The notes under the pieces: model-generated | Seen by the model: the letters and a program-made list of their open reading frames with translations, nothing else | What the model was told of the DNA's origin: nothing | Database searches by the model: none | Part shown: one piece after another, positions 1 through 8,838 of the stretch | How the letters are laid out: every line of letters starts with the position of its first letter | Position numbering within the stretch: the first letter of the stretch is position 1 | Assembly (NCBI RefSeq): GCF_002019665.1 | Contig: NZ_KV917375.1 | Coordinates: 1,596,390-1,660,389, forward strand | Length of the DNA: 64,000 nucleotides | From: Sutcliffiella halmapala | Lineage (GTDB): Bacteria; Bacillota; Bacilli; Bacillales; Bacillaceae_I | Direction of reading: 5' to 3' | Translations under genes and position numbers: made by a program

Positions 1-1
1 T

Positions 2-67
2 GAGGAAGATAAAAGCCGTAAAGAAACACTAAGAGACATTCAAAAGCAAAATGAAGAGAATCAATAA
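2..67 (+). CDS. mntR: MntR manganese-responsive repressor, C-terminal end only
   Basis: The window opens inside a gene; 21 codons and a TAA stop remain. The visible tail reads EEDKSRKETLRDIQKQNEEN and then Q, and it aligns well from memory with the last residues of B. subtilis MntR (EEDDARKKDLKSIQKKTEHH...). MntR is a DtxR-family repressor of manganese uptake genes. In B. subtilis mntR (yqhN) lies directly upstream of yqhO, as here, so gene order supports the call. The DNA-binding and metal-binding parts are outside the window and cannot be judged. A hairpin terminator follows at once. Confidence 0.8.
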   Translation, partial: EEDKSRKETLRDIQKQNEENQ

Positions 68-109
68 GAGGTTGACCAGGCTATATGCTGCATGGTCGAC
101 CTCTTTTTT
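68..109 (+). terminator. Intrinsic terminator after mntR
   Basis: The arms GAGGTTGACCA (68-78) and TGGTCGACCTC (93-103) pair over 11 bp with one G-U pair, and a run of six T follows. The hairpin begins at the base after the mntR stop codon. Confidence 0.9.
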
Positions 110-204
110 ATAGTTTTAGAGAAAGAAACGGGTATAATTCCAATCAATCGCCATTAAACATCTAAGTAGAAGCAATCACCTTATTTTTACTGGAGGGATT
201 TCCT

Positions 205-1089
205 TTGAAAATAGATGGTGTATTTTCAGGCGGTGGTATTAAGGGCTTTGCATTAGTAGGTGCCCTTCAAGCAGTGGAAAAGAGAGGATTGAAATTTCAA
301 CAGCTTGCGGGGACAAGTGCTGGCTCTATTATAGCTGCTTTTTTGGCTGCCGGTTATACAGCTGATGAGATTTATAGCATGTTAGGGGAAACGGATTTCA
401 TGGATTTTCTAGATCAGCGACGAACACTTTTACCCCTGCCAGTTACAAAATGGCTCCTACTTTATTGGCGACTAGGTCTATACAAAGGTGAAGCCCTAGA
501 GCGATGGATAAAAGAAAAATTAGCTGCTAAAGGAGTCGATACCTTTGCAGATCTACCTGCAAATAAATTACGAATCATTGCATCTGATTTAACTGGTGGA
601 AGGATTGTGGTTCTACCAGACGATTTACCACGTTATCACATAGATCCAAGAAAGTTTTCAGTTGCTAAAGCTGTTCGGATGAGTTGTAGCATTCCTTATT
701 TTTTTGAACCAGTCAAAATAAAAGGAAAAGGAGTTTGCTATCTTTTTGTGGATGGTGGGGTATTAAGTAATTTCCCAATTTGGCTTTTTGACAATGACCG
801 GATTCCAAAAGTTCGTCCAGTACTCGGAATAAAACTCAGCGCCAAACAAGAGGATCGTCCTGTTAATAAAATAAACAACGCGATAACGATGTTCGGTGCG
901 CTATTTGAAACGATGAAAGATGCCCATGATGCACGGTATATTTCGAGACGCCATGAGAAAAATATCATCTTTATCCCGATGGACCATATTGCACTTACGG
1001 AATTTGCACTCACAGATGAAAGGAAAAGAGCGTTAGTCGAAATCGGAAAAAAGCGAGCGGAGGCTTTTTTGCGGACCTGGAGTTGTTGA
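205..1089 (+). CDS. yqhO: Patatin-like phospholipase family protein YqhO
   Basis: A 294-residue protein with the patatin serine-hydrolase layout: the glycine-rich oxyanion loop GGGIKG at residues 9-14, the nucleophile elbow GTSAG near residue 37 (Ser is the expected nucleophile), and the DGG motif near residue 193 that supplies the Asp of the Ser-Asp dyad. All three motifs are intact, so lipid acyl hydrolase activity is expected, but the substrate is unknown. It has no signal peptide and is probably cytosolic or membrane-peripheral. The start is TTG, fixed by a strong GGAGGG site at 192-197 eight bases upstream. It is a monocistron between two terminators and converges on yqhP. Position after mntR agrees with yqhO of B. 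subtilis. Confidence 0.88.
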   Translation: MKIDGVFSGGGIKGFALVGALQAVEKRGLKFQQLAGTSAGSIIAAFLAAGYTADEIYSMLGETDFMDFLDQRRTLLPLPVTKWLLLYWRLGLYKGEALERWIKEKLAAKGVDTFADLPANKLRIIASDLTGGRIVVLPDDLPRYHIDPRKFSVAKAVRMSCSIPYFFEPVKIKGKGVCYLFVDGGVLSNFPIWLFDNDRIPKVRPVLGIKLSAKQEDRPVNKINNAITMFGALFETMKDAHDARYISRRHEKNIIFIPMDHIALTEFALTDERKRALVEIGKKRAEAFLRTWSC

Positions 1090-1129
1090 GAATCTCTCCA
1101 TAAGCTATTAAATGGTAAAAGTAACTCCA

Positions 1130-1170
1130 TAAAAAAATCGGGTCGTTTAGAAAAACGCCCGATTTTTTTT
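1130..1170. terminator. Bidirectional terminator between yqhO and yqhP
   Basis: An A-run, then ATCGGG-TCGTTT pairing with AAACG-CCCGAT across a short loop (one bulged T), then eight T. A-runs and T-runs on both sides make it usable by both converging genes. The yqhP stop codon (1147-1149 on the minus strand) lies inside the hairpin. Confidence 0.85.
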
Positions 1171-1527
1171 CTTTCCTTTTTTCCCTTCAATGACTGTAAG
1201 GTGGGAAGAACTTTTTCTTTTTTGAACATTGGATTTTAGTCCTTGCTTATCTTTTCCGATAAGGGGAGATACATTTGGTTTTGGTTTAGCTGTGGGGTAT
1301 TTCTTTTTTGATTGTTTGACTGCTTTGCTATACCTTGCATCCGTTTTCCCGCCCAACCTACCTTGAATGAAGTGTCGGAATACTAGATAAAAAACGGTGG
1401 CTCCTCCAACAATTAATAGAAGGGTAGTAAATAATCCTTTTGGATCACTAAAGAGTCGAATACCGAAATAAAATCCAGCTAAAGAAAGGAGAATAATTAA
1501 AATCGGCTTTCCAAAGTTTCGTTTCAC
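1147..1527 (-). CDS. yqhP: Small membrane protein YqhP (SA1362-like family)
   Basis: A protein of about 126 residues. Two hydrophobic segments (roughly residues 8-24 and 33-50) are followed by a very basic, Lys/Ser-rich tail, so it should be a two-helix membrane protein with a cytosolic basic C-terminus. No catalytic motif is visible and no function is known. Start choice: a GTG at 1536 overlaps the GGAGG site and is too close to use it, while the GTG at 1527 (MKRNFGKP...) stands eight bases from it, so 1527 is preferred. Its last codons and stop lie within the shared terminator. Downstream of yqhO and upstream of yqhQ it matches YqhP of B. subtilis by position and type. Confidence 0.75.
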   Translation of the reverse strand: MKRNFGKPILIILLSLAGFYFGIRLFSDPKGLFTTLLLIVGGATVFYLVFRHFIQGRLGGKTDARYSKAVKQSKKKYPTAKPKPNVSPLIGKDKQGLKSNVQKRKSSSHLTVIEGKKGKKKNRAFF

Positions 1528-1637
1528 CTTCGTCACCTCCCAGGTATCAGATATAAGAAATGTATCCTTTAGTTAAAAGGAATCTTCCATCTTTGTTTTA
1601 CTATTATATTTACTAGGATAAGGCTTGTTGCGGATTT

Positions 1638-2585
1638 TTATACTATTTCTTCGGTAATCTTTTTCTCGGAATCTTGTTCAAGTTCTAAAAGTTTATTAAA
1701 AGAATGGATGGCAACTTCTACTTGGTCATCTGTAGGTTCTTTTGTTGTAAGGAGTTGAAGCCATAATCCAGGGTACCCTAACACTCGAAGAATAGGAACT
1801 TCGCGAACTTTGTTTGTAAGCTGTAAAACTTCAAAAGAAATTCCTAATACTACTGGGATAAGTGCTAGACGGTTAAGGACACGCAACCATAATGGATCAG
1901 TTGGAACTAATAAATAGATAAAGAATCCAACAATTACCGTAAACAAGATAAAGCTACTACCGCAACGATAGTGTAGTCTTGATTGTGCTTGTATATTCTT
2001 TACAGTTAATTCTTTCCCATTTTCATAGGCGTTAATCACTTTATGTTCTGCTCCATGATATTGAAACACTCTTTTAACAATTGGTGTAAAGGAAATGAAA
2101 TATATATAGGATAGTAAAAGTATTAGTTTAAATACCGTCTCGATAAGTACTTGGGCAAAATCCCCAGGGAATATTGGTTTTGTTAATGCTGCTAAAAATA
2201 CGGGAACAAGTGTGAAGACAAACTTCCCGAACAAAAAGGAAAGTATCCCAACAGCAGCTACGCTTAAGACCATTTCGAGCTTAGATGTTTCTTTTTTGTT
2301 ATAAATTACTTCTTCATCTTCACTTGGATCTACATCATATCGTTCCGTTGAAAAATTAAGATGCTTTGAACCGTTTCCTGCAGCTTCTACAATAGCTACG
2401 ATTCCTCTTAAAAACGGAATTTTTTTCAAAGATTGCATTGTTTTATTCGTTTTTCTTGGGACATGTAGGTATTCGATGGACTTATCTTTTCTACGAATTG
2501 CTGTTACATAATGACGTTTTCCGCCAAACATAACACCTTCAACAACAGCCTGTCCTCCATAGACAGGTTTTGACTGATTTGACAT
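1638..2585 (-). CDS. yqhQ: DUF1385 membrane protein YqhQ
   Basis: A 315-residue polytopic protein. The N-terminal YGGQAVVEGVMFGG and the central YHGAEHKVINAYE are the hallmark motifs of the DUF1385/YqhQ family; the His-Glu-His cluster (HGAEH) has prompted the family description as a possible metal-dependent enzyme, but no reaction is known. Four to five hydrophobic stretches lie between about residues 105 and 265, interrupted by the HGAEH loop and followed by a RCGSSF motif. It is transcribed leftwards; about 100 bases with a weakly terminator-like stretch separate it from yqhP, so the two may be co-transcribed. Neighbour order yqhP-yqhQ-yqhR is as in B. subtilis. Confidence 0.87.
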   Translation of the reverse strand: MSNQSKPVYGGQAVVEGVMFGGKRHYVTAIRRKDKSIEYLHVPRKTNKTMQSLKKIPFLRGIVAIVEAAGNGSKHLNFSTERYDVDPSEDEEVIYNKKETSKLEMVLSVAAVGILSFLFGKFVFTLVPVFLAALTKPIFPGDFAQVLIETVFKLILLLSYIYFISFTPIVKRVFQYHGAEHKVINAYENGKELTVKNIQAQSRLHYRCGSSFILFTVIVGFFIYLLVPTDPLWLRVLNRLALIPVVLGISFEVLQLTNKVREVPILRVLGYPGLWLQLLTTKEPTDDQVEVAIHSFNKLLELEQDSEKKITEEIV

Positions 2586-2771
2586 ATGGACACCAACCTA
2601 ACTTATTCTAAGAAGAAAAATTTTTCCTATTATCTAATATTCTACCTGAATCTCAAAAAAACCTCTACTGTCGTTCATTGTTCCTATTCATTTTTTTAAA
2701 ATCCCATGAATGGTTCCCTTTTATAATGGAAAGATATGTTTATATGAGAAAAGAGAAGGAGAACAACTATT

Positions 2772-3305
2772 ATGAGCGAGAATCGAGAACTAGAGCAAAA
2801 TAAACGAGAACAACCAATGAGTTTTATGACAAAGGTAGTTGTTACTGGGTTTGTAGGTGGGGTTTTTTGGAGTATCATCGGATATGTCGCTTACCTATTT
2901 AGTTTCACGGAAATAAGTCCTAATGTCGTATTACAACCGTGGGCATTAGGAGATTGGAAAAAAGGGTTACTAGGCTATATTATTAGCTTTATTTTACTTG
3001 GAGTATTTGGAATAGGTGCGGCATTAATTTATGCAGCAACACTTAAACAATTTCCACATTATTTGCTCGGAATTGTTTATGGAATCGCTTTATGGGGGAT
3101 TGTTTTTTTCTTGCTTAATCCAATGTTCCCGGCAATTAAAACCATTCAAGAGCTCACATTTGATACAAATATTACAAACTTATGCTTATATATTCTATTT
3201 GGTGTTTTTGTTGGTTATTCGATTTCTTTTGAACACAGTGAAATGCAAATGCAAAAACAACAGCAACAACATCAAGATCAAGATCAATCCTCGGCAAATA
3301 AGTAG
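2772..3305 (+). CDS. yqhR: Conserved membrane protein YqhR
   Basis: A 177-residue protein with four clear transmembrane segments (about residues 21-43, 66-89, 97-116 and 133-152) and a hydrophilic C-terminal tail with Gln-rich low-complexity runs after residue 157. It matches the YqhR family of Bacillales by length, topology and position between yqhQ (divergent) and aroQ. Function is unknown. The ATG start is supported by AGAAGGAGAA a few bases upstream. The CAA-repeat tail is probably disordered and is the part most likely to vary between strains. Confidence 0.82.
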   Translation: MSENRELEQNKREQPMSFMTKVVVTGFVGGVFWSIIGYVAYLFSFTEISPNVVLQPWALGDWKKGLLGYIISFILLGVFGIGAALIYAATLKQFPHYLLGIVYGIALWGIVFFLLNPMFPAIKTIQELTFDTNITNLCLYILFGVFVGYSISFEHSEMQMQKQQQQHQDQDQSSANK

Positions 3306-3409
3306 TAGGAAATAGCGGAATGTGATAGAATGTTCAGTAATTGGACATTCTTTTCTAATGTAAAAATAGGAGGAATTGTTCATAAATGCATGCTTAAGGG
3401 AGTAAGAAT

Positions 3410-3847
3410 ATGCGCCTACTTGTTGTAAATGGTCCCAACTTAAACCGGCTTGGATTACGCGAGCCTGCTGTGTATGGGAACCAAACTTTAAGCGATTTGG
3501 AGAAACAGCTAGAAGATTTAGCGAAGGAAATACATATAACGATTGATTGTTTTCAAAGCAATCATGAAGGGGACATAATTGATAAGCTTCATGAGGCGGA
3601 AGAAACATATGCTGGAGTTGTTATTAATCCAGGTGCTTTTACACATTATAGCTATGCCATCCGTGACGCAATAGCTAGTATTACGATTCCAGTGATGGAA
3701 GTACATATTTCAAACATACATAAGCGTGAGGAATTCCGCCATACTTCTGTAACAGCTCCTGTCACAGTCGGACAGATTATTGGGCTTGGAATGTATGGCT
3801 ACCATTTAGCAGTATTAGGGTTAGTAAAGAATATCAAGGGGGAATAA
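3410..3847 (+). CDS. aroQ: Type II 3-dehydroquinate dehydratase
   Basis: A 145-residue enzyme catalysing the third step of the shikimate pathway (3-dehydroquinate to 3-dehydroshikimate). Family motifs are intact: the N-terminal NGPNLNRLGLREPAVYG, holding the catalytic Arg17 and Tyr22; NPGAFTHYSYAIRDA near residue 74, and EVHISNIHKREEFRH with the catalytic His near residue 99. The length is typical of the small dodecameric type II enzyme. In B. subtilis the gene is yqhS. It is separated from papA by only three bases, so the two are co-transcribed. Confidence 0.96.
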   Translation: MRLLVVNGPNLNRLGLREPAVYGNQTLSDLEKQLEDLAKEIHITIDCFQSNHEGDIIDKLHEAEETYAGVVINPGAFTHYSYAIRDAIASITIPVMEVHISNIHKREEFRHTSVTAPVTVGQIIGLGMYGYHLAVLGLVKNIKGE

Positions 3848-3850
3848 AGA

Positions 3851-4912
3851 ATGGAGAAATTAACAAAATTAAGAGAACATTTTCAAGCAGCCAATATTGA
3901 AGGCTTATTAGTGACAAGTGGGAAAAATCGTCAATATTTAACGAATTTCACTGGCAGTGCTGGAGTAGCGATTATTACGGAAAATAAAGCTGTATTTATC
4001 ACTGACTTCCGCTATACAGAACAAGCTAGTAAGCAATGTGTTGGCTTTGAAATAGTTCAGCATAAAGGTGGGTTAGTCGAAGAAATCGCCTCTGTAGTGA
4101 AAGATTTAGGGATTAGTAAATTAGGGTTTGAACAAGATCATGTTACTTTTTCTAGTTATTTGAATTACAAAACCACGATAACGGCTGACCTTGTTCCTGT
4201 TTCTGGTGTAATTGAAAAGTTACGCTTGATAAAGAATGAACAAGAGATTAAGATATTAAAGGAAGCTACAGAGATTGCTGATGCGGCATTCCAACATATT
4301 ATTACTTACATAAAGCCTGGTCTTACAGAATTAGATGTATCCAATGAGCTTGAATTCTTTATGAGAAAACAAGGTGCGGTCTCTTCTTCATTTGATATAA
4401 TTGTAGCTTCTGGTTATCGTTCCGCACTTCCACATGGAGTGGCTTCTGATAAAATAATCGAAAAAGGCGAATTTGTCACATTAGACTTTGGCGCTTATTA
4501 TAAAGGTTATAACTCGGACATTACACGTACACTTGCTGTGGGTGAGCCTAGTGACGAACTAAGAAACATCTATAATATCGTGTTAGAGGCACAATTAAGA
4601 GGAATGAAAGGCATCAAACCTGGAATGACAGGTCGTGAAGCTGATGCTCTTACTCGTGATTATATTACAGAAAAAGGGTATGGTGAGTACTTCGGACATT
4701 CCACGGGACACGGCTTAGGTATGGAAGTGCATGAAGGACCATCCTTATCTGTGAAATCTGAAACTGTTTTAGAACCAGGAATGGTTGTAACGGTGGAACC
4801 AGGAATTTATATTGCAGGTCTTGGTGGTGTGCGTATCGAGGATGATACGATCGTCACAGAATCTGGAAATGAATCTCTTTCTTATTCCACAAAAGAACTT
4901 ATTATTTTGTAA
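3851..4912 (+). CDS. papA: Xaa-Pro aminopeptidase (M24B), PapA/YqhT type
   Basis: A 353-residue metallopeptidase that removes N-terminal residues preceding proline. An N-terminal creatinase-like domain (1-125) leads into the pita-bread fold with all five dinuclear metal ligands in place: DFG and NSDITR near residues 215-226, HSTGHGLG near 285-292, EPGIYI near 317 and RIEDD near 330. The short intergenic gap makes it a partner of aroQ. It lies directly upstream of efp; EF-P relieves ribosome stalling on polyproline and PapA recycles proline peptides, a suggestive pairing that is conserved in Bacillales. No signal peptide, so it is cytosolic. Confidence 0.94.
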   Translation: MEKLTKLREHFQAANIEGLLVTSGKNRQYLTNFTGSAGVAIITENKAVFITDFRYTEQASKQCVGFEIVQHKGGLVEEIASVVKDLGISKLGFEQDHVTFSSYLNYKTTITADLVPVSGVIEKLRLIKNEQEIKILKEATEIADAAFQHIITYIKPGLTELDVSNELEFFMRKQGAVSSSFDIIVASGYRSALPHGVASDKIIEKGEFVTLDFGAYYKGYNSDITRTLAVGEPSDELRNIYNIVLEAQLRGMKGIKPGMTGREADALTRDYITEKGYGEYFGHSTGHGLGMEVHEGPSLSVKSETVLEPGMVVTVEPGIYIAGLGGVRIEDDTIVTESGNESLSYSTKELIIL

Positions 4913-5007
4913 AGGTAATCTCTGTCCTGTGTAGACTAGACTGTATTAGTCAAGGATACAATACGGATAGGGTAACTATTTACATAGCATTAGGAGGAAA
5001 CAACATA

Positions 5008-5565
5008 ATGATTTCAGTAAACGATTTTCGTACAGGATTAACAATTGAAGTAGATAATGGTATTTGGCGTGTACTAGATTTCCAACACGTAAAACCAGGT
5101 AAAGGTGCTGCGTTTGTTCGTTCTAAGCTTCGTAATCTACGCACAGGAGCTATTCAAGAAAAAACTTTCCGTGCTGGGGAAAAAGTAGCAAAAGCACAAA
5201 TCGACAACCGTAAAATGCAGTACTTATATGCTAATGGAGATTTACATGTATTCATGGACAATGAGTCCTATGATCAGCTGGAATTACCATCTGGACAAAT
5301 CGAGTATGAGCTTAAGTACTTGAAAGAAAATATGGATGTTGCCATTATGATGTATCATGGTGAAACACTTGGGCTTGAATTGCCTAACACAGTAGAGTTA
5401 AAGGTAGTGGAAACCGAGCCTGGTATTAAAGGTGACACTGCTTCTGGTGGTTCTAAACCAGCAATCGTAGAAACAGGTTTATCTGTAAACGTACCATTCT
5501 TCGTAAACGAAGGCGATGTATTAATTGTTAATACAACGGACGGATCTTACGTTTCTAGAGCATAA
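5008..5565 (+). CDS. efp: Elongation factor P
   Basis: A 185-residue translation factor that binds between the P and E sites and promotes peptide-bond formation at consecutive prolines. Three beta-barrel domains are expected and the length is exact. The loop [10 protein letters not shown] carries Lys32, the residue modified (5-aminopentanol in B. subtilis EF-P). The C-terminal signature with [15 protein letters not shown] and VPFFVNEGD is intact. A good GGAGG site precedes the ATG. A strong terminator follows. It is 95 bases beyond papA with no terminator between, so read-through from aroQ-papA is possible in addition to its own promoter. Confidence 0.97.
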   Translation: MISVNDFRTGLTIEVDNGIWRVLDFQHVKPGKGAAFVRSKLRNLRTGAIQEKTFRAGEKVAKAQIDNRKMQYLYANGDLHVFMDNESYDQLELPSGQIEYELKYLKENMDVAIMMYHGETLGLELPNTVELKVVETEPGIKGDTASGGSKPAIVETGLSVNVPFFVNEGDVLIVNTTDGSYVSRA

Positions 5566-5568
5566 GAG

Positions 5569-5608
5569 AAAGGGGCAGACTGATAGGGTCTGTCCCTTGA
5601 TTTTTTTC
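5569..5608 (+). terminator. Intrinsic terminator after efp
   Basis: AAGGGGCAGAC pairs with GTCTGTCCCTT around a short loop, followed by a seven-T run after GA. It begins five bases after the efp stop. Confidence 0.9.
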
Positions 5609-5649
5609 TAAGTTTCGAATAAATAACTAATCATACAAACTAAGTCCTC

Positions 5650-6873
5650 TTACTCCGTGAACCAAACCACTCTTTCTACACCATCAATTAATTTCTGCTG
5701 CTCGCTTCCATCGGTTTTACTAATCCAGACTGTATTCCAACCGTTAGAGTCCTTTCGTATCCAGCTAATTAGATTTCTATTTTTCAAAAAGATGGGATTT
5801 TCGTCTGAACTACCATCTGGAGTTTTCACTAGCCTTTTTTCGGAAGACGTCCCATCCTTAGTATTCACAATATACAAGGAGGAATAGAAAGGAGCTGGTT
5901 TATCTGCTTCCAATCCACGAGCAACAACAATGGTATTATCGTCAATCCAATCGAAATCAATGTCAGCACAGCCTACGGGAGTGAATACTTTCTTTTGATT
6001 AGGAAGAATGCTTTGCACGGTCAATTTTTTATTCTTAACTCCTGTTGTAAGTCGACCGCCTCCTTGAATAGATGCAAGTAATGGTTTCGTTGGCGCCCAT
6101 TTAATCCATTCTTTTTTTCGTAATATTTCTCCCAATGGGATTAGTATTTTATTTTCGTTAACAAATACACTTAACATATTGCTATCCGCTGACCATGATG
6201 CAGTAGGGGATACAATAAAGGCTAAAAGCTTTCCATCCTTTGACCAGTTAAATTTCTCGGCTTCGATGGATATTATAGATAGATCATCGAGATTAAGTGG
6301 CGAGGAAATCGTATATAATGGGTCCACCTTGACATCTAATTCCTGTTTCTTTTTCTCAAGCATCCAATTCACAACATAAAGTCTTGGGTGACTCCATCCA
6401 TCTGGGAAAAGCATCGCACTAGCTGAGGCGATAAGATTCTTTCCTTCAGTGTCCCATGAAAAATGAGAAACACCACCTGTTAGCTGATGGATGACGGGAT
6501 TCATAGACGAAAGTTCAACAACCGATAAAATAGAATCGCTTAAAAAGGCAAATGTAGGGCCAGTAGGGCTCCACATGATAGAGTTACCTTTCATTTTTAG
6601 TTTGGTATGCTTATTGGACGGAACATGATAGAGCCAAATGTCTGATTCTCCATTCGCTTCCGTTACCGTGGTTTCAAAAGCTAACCATTGACCATCGAAA
6701 GACCAACTTAGATTGGAGATCGATATATTTTCTTGTAGTAAAACTTCGCCATCATCCTTATATAGCCACAAGCCTTGATCGCGTATAAAAGCTGCTTTTA
6801 TGGGAGTCTCTGCCAATATACTGTCTGGGAGTAGAAAAATAAGTAGGACCAATGTGATCCACATTTTTTTCAT
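5650..6873 (-). CDS. Exported TolB/WD40-like beta-propeller protein, function unknown
   Basis: A protein of about 407 residues with a clear Sec signal peptide (MKKMWITLVLLIFLLPDSILA). The body contains repeated blades with the recurrent pattern hydrophobic-S-W-S-x-D-G-x-x-L/W-A-F (for example LSWSFDGQWLAF, IMWSPTGPTFAF, FSWDTEGKNLIA, FNWSKDGKLLAF), typical of TolB-like six-bladed propellers. No lipobox Cys or catalytic residues are seen. Start: an in-frame ATG exists 33 bases upstream, but AGGAGG stands nine bases before the ATG at 6873 and the signal peptide begins there, so 6873 is chosen. It is convergent with efp and divergent from the alpha-glucosidase. It is part of the insertion that breaks the usual efp-yqhV neighbourhood. 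Its binding partner is unknown. Confidence 0.72.
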   Translation of the reverse strand: MKKMWITLVLLIFLLPDSILAETPIKAAFIRDQGLWLYKDDGEVLLQENISISNLSWSFDGQWLAFETTVTEANGESDIWLYHVPSNKHTKLKMKGNSIMWSPTGPTFAFLSDSILSVVELSSMNPVIHQLTGGVSHFSWDTEGKNLIASASAMLFPDGWSHPRLYVVNWMLEKKKQELDVKVDPLYTISSPLNLDDLSIISIEAEKFNWSKDGKLLAFIVSPTASWSADSNMLSVFVNENKILIPLGEILRKKEWIKWAPTKPLLASIQGGGRLTTGVKNKKLTVQSILPNQKKVFTPVGCADIDFDWIDDNTIVVARGLEADKPAPFYSSLYIVNTKDGTSSEKRLVKTPDGSSDENPIFLKNRNLISWIRKDSNGWNTVWISKTDGSEQQKLIDGVERVVWFTE

Positions 6874-7014
6874 AAATATGTTCCTCCTATTTAAGTTAAC
6901 TATCATTGTAGTCTTACCTTAGAATGGGGTTTTCATGAAAAAGCTAGTTGAAAATAAAAAAAAAGGTGGTATAGTAAAATATAGGATTTATTCCTAGATA
7001 TATTTTTTAACAAT

Positions 7015-7045
7015 TTGTGCAAACGGTTACGCAATCCGTTATGAT
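7015..7045 (+). promoter_or_regulatory. LacI-family (MalR- or CcpA-type) operator and -10 element of the alpha-glucosidase gene
   Basis: The stretch TTGTGCAAACGGTTACGCAA (7015-7034) is an imperfect palindrome with the LacI-family CG centre. It resembles both the MalR operator of Firmicutes (TTGCGCAAACGTTTGCGCAA) and a cre (core TGCAAACGGTTACG at 7018-7031). It overlaps the position of a -35 region, with TATGAT at 7040-7045 as -10, so the bound protein should repress. Confidence 0.6.
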
Positions 7046-7075
7046 AGTAAAGTGTTGTTGACAAGGGAGTGTATC

Positions 7076-8743
7076 ATGTTGAAAAAGATATGGTGGAAAG
7101 AAGCTGTCGCTTATCAAGTATATCCAAGAAGTTTTATGGATTCGAATGGTGATGGAATTGGTGACCTACGAGGAGTTATTTCAAAATTAGATTATTTAAA
7201 AGACCTCGGTATAGACGTAATTTGGATTTGTCCAATGTATAAATCCCCGAATGTTGATAATGGGTATGATATTAGCGATTACCAAGATATCATGGAAGAC
7301 TTCGGTAATATGGCTGATTTTGATGAATTATTAAAAGAAACACACAATCGTGATATGAAACTTATCATTGATTTAGTGATTAACCATACAAGTGAGCAGC
7401 ATCCTTGGTTTATTGAGTCTGCATCATCTAAAGATAACCCAAAAAGAGACTGGTATATTTGGGAAGATGGAAAAGGCGGAAAAGAGCCAAATAACTGGGA
7501 AAGTATTTTCAATGGCTCAGCTTGGGAATTAGATGAAGAGACGGAGCAATATTATCTTCACTTGTTTGCAAAAGAACAGCCAGATTTAAACTGGGAGAAC
7601 AAAGACGTTCGTTTTGCGATTTATGACATGATCAATTGGTGGCTAGACAAAGGGATCGATGGTTTCCGTGTGGATGCAATCTCTCACATAAAAAAAGAAC
7701 CAGGCTTTCCAGACTTACCAAACCCAAAAAAACTAGATTATGTACCATCGTTTGACTATATGATGAATGTCGATGGGATTCAAAAGCATCTTCAAGAATT
7801 GAAAGAGCAAACGTTTGCGCGATACGATATCATGACAGTAGGAGAAGCAAACGGAGTAAAACTGAACCAAGCCGATGACTGGGTGGGCGAAGAGAACGGC
7901 AAATTTAATATGATTTTCCAATTTGAGCATTTAGGACTTTGGGAAAAAGGAACAGAAGGCGGAGTAGATTTACTTCAATTAAAAGCAACCTTAACAAAGT
8001 GGCAAAAAGGCTTAGAAGGCAATGGCTGGAATGCTTTATTCCTCGAAAATCATGATCAGGCTCGTTCTGTTTCCACTTGGGGGAACGATAAGGAGTATTT
8101 AGTAGAAAGTGCTAAATCTTTAGGTGCACTCTATTTTCTCATGCAAGGGACTCCATTCATTTATCAAGGACAAGAACTTGGCATGACAAATGTCCGTTTT
8201 GAAACCATCGACGAGTACGATGATGTCGGGATGAAAAATCTTTATCGTATCGAAAGTAAAAAGGGCAATGCACAAGAAGTGATGGAAATTATTTGGGCAA
8301 AAGGCCGTGATAATTCACGAACTCCTATGCAGTGGAACGACAAACCAAACGGTGGATTTACAACAGGTACACCTTGGATGGGTGTAAACGATAACTACAA
8401 AACAATCAATGTAGAAAAGCAATGGAATGATCCGAATTCAGTTCTTAGCTTCTACAGAGACATGATCAACCTTCGTAAAGCAGAAGAGGTATTTGTTTAT
8501 GGCGAATATAATCTAATCTTAGAAGATGATACGAATGTCTATGGCTACACAAGAACGTTTGAAGACAAAAAAGCAGTAGTATTGTGTAATATTAGTGAAG
8601 AAGAAGTAGAAATAGAGTTAATGGATATCGAAGTTTCCTCTGAGTATTTACGACTTCAAAACTATGAAGTAGAAGCACATGAGAATGTTGCGAAACTCAC
8701 ATTAAAACCTTTTGAAACGAGAGTTTATCTGTTAGGAAAATAA
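7076..8743 (+). CDS. GH13 alpha-glucosidase (maltase / oligo-glucosidase family)
   Basis: A 555-residue cytosolic enzyme that releases glucose from the non-reducing end of short alpha-glucosides. The GH13 catalytic residues are visible: nucleophile Asp200 in GFRVDAISHI, acid/base Glu257 in TVGEAN and Asp327 in ENHDQAR; NGDGIGDLRG near residue 24 is the usual calcium-site loop of this subfamily. The residue after the nucleophile is Ala201; in the literature on isomaltase versus maltase a Val here favours alpha-1,6 bonds and smaller residues favour alpha-1,4, so an alpha-1,4 preference is inferred. Start: the ATG at 7076 has AAGGGAG upstream, whereas the longer frame from 7052 has none. No transporter is adjacent. 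It is a monocistron with its own operator and terminator. Confidence 0.9.
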   Translation: MLKKIWWKEAVAYQVYPRSFMDSNGDGIGDLRGVISKLDYLKDLGIDVIWICPMYKSPNVDNGYDISDYQDIMEDFGNMADFDELLKETHNRDMKLIIDLVINHTSEQHPWFIESASSKDNPKRDWYIWEDGKGGKEPNNWESIFNGSAWELDEETEQYYLHLFAKEQPDLNWENKDVRFAIYDMINWWLDKGIDGFRVDAISHIKKEPGFPDLPNPKKLDYVPSFDYMMNVDGIQKHLQELKEQTFARYDIMTVGEANGVKLNQADDWVGEENGKFNMIFQFEHLGLWEKGTEGGVDLLQLKATLTKWQKGLEGNGWNALFLENHDQARSVSTWGNDKEYLVESAKSLGALYFLMQGTPFIYQGQELGMTNVRFETIDEYDDVGMKNLYRIESKKGNAQEVMEIIWAKGRDNSRTPMQWNDKPNGGFTTGTPWMGVNDNYKTINVEKQWNDPNSVLSFYRDMINLRKAEEVFVYGEYNLILEDDTNVYGYTRTFEDKKAVVLCNISEEEVEIELMDIEVSSEYLRLQNYEVEAHENVAKLTLKPFETRVYLLGK

Positions 8744-8752
8744 TAAAGCTAT

Positions 8753-8790
8753 AGGGAGTCCCGCATCTGGTGGGGCTCCCTTTTTGTGTT
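8753..8790 (+). terminator. Intrinsic terminator after the alpha-glucosidase gene
   Basis: AGGGAGTCCC (8753-8762) pairs with GGGGCTCCCT (8772-8781) and is followed by TTTTG. It lies ten bases after the stop. Confidence 0.88.
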
Positions 8791-8838
8791 TCTGGGATTT
8801 CGCTATTTCTATAGAAAATTGAGGGGGAATTAGAAATG

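Noticed and set aside
738-1229. 163-codon minus-strand frame over the end of yqhO
   Set aside because: It is antisense to a conserved gene with intact motifs, has no ribosome-binding site and runs through the terminator; a shadow frame.
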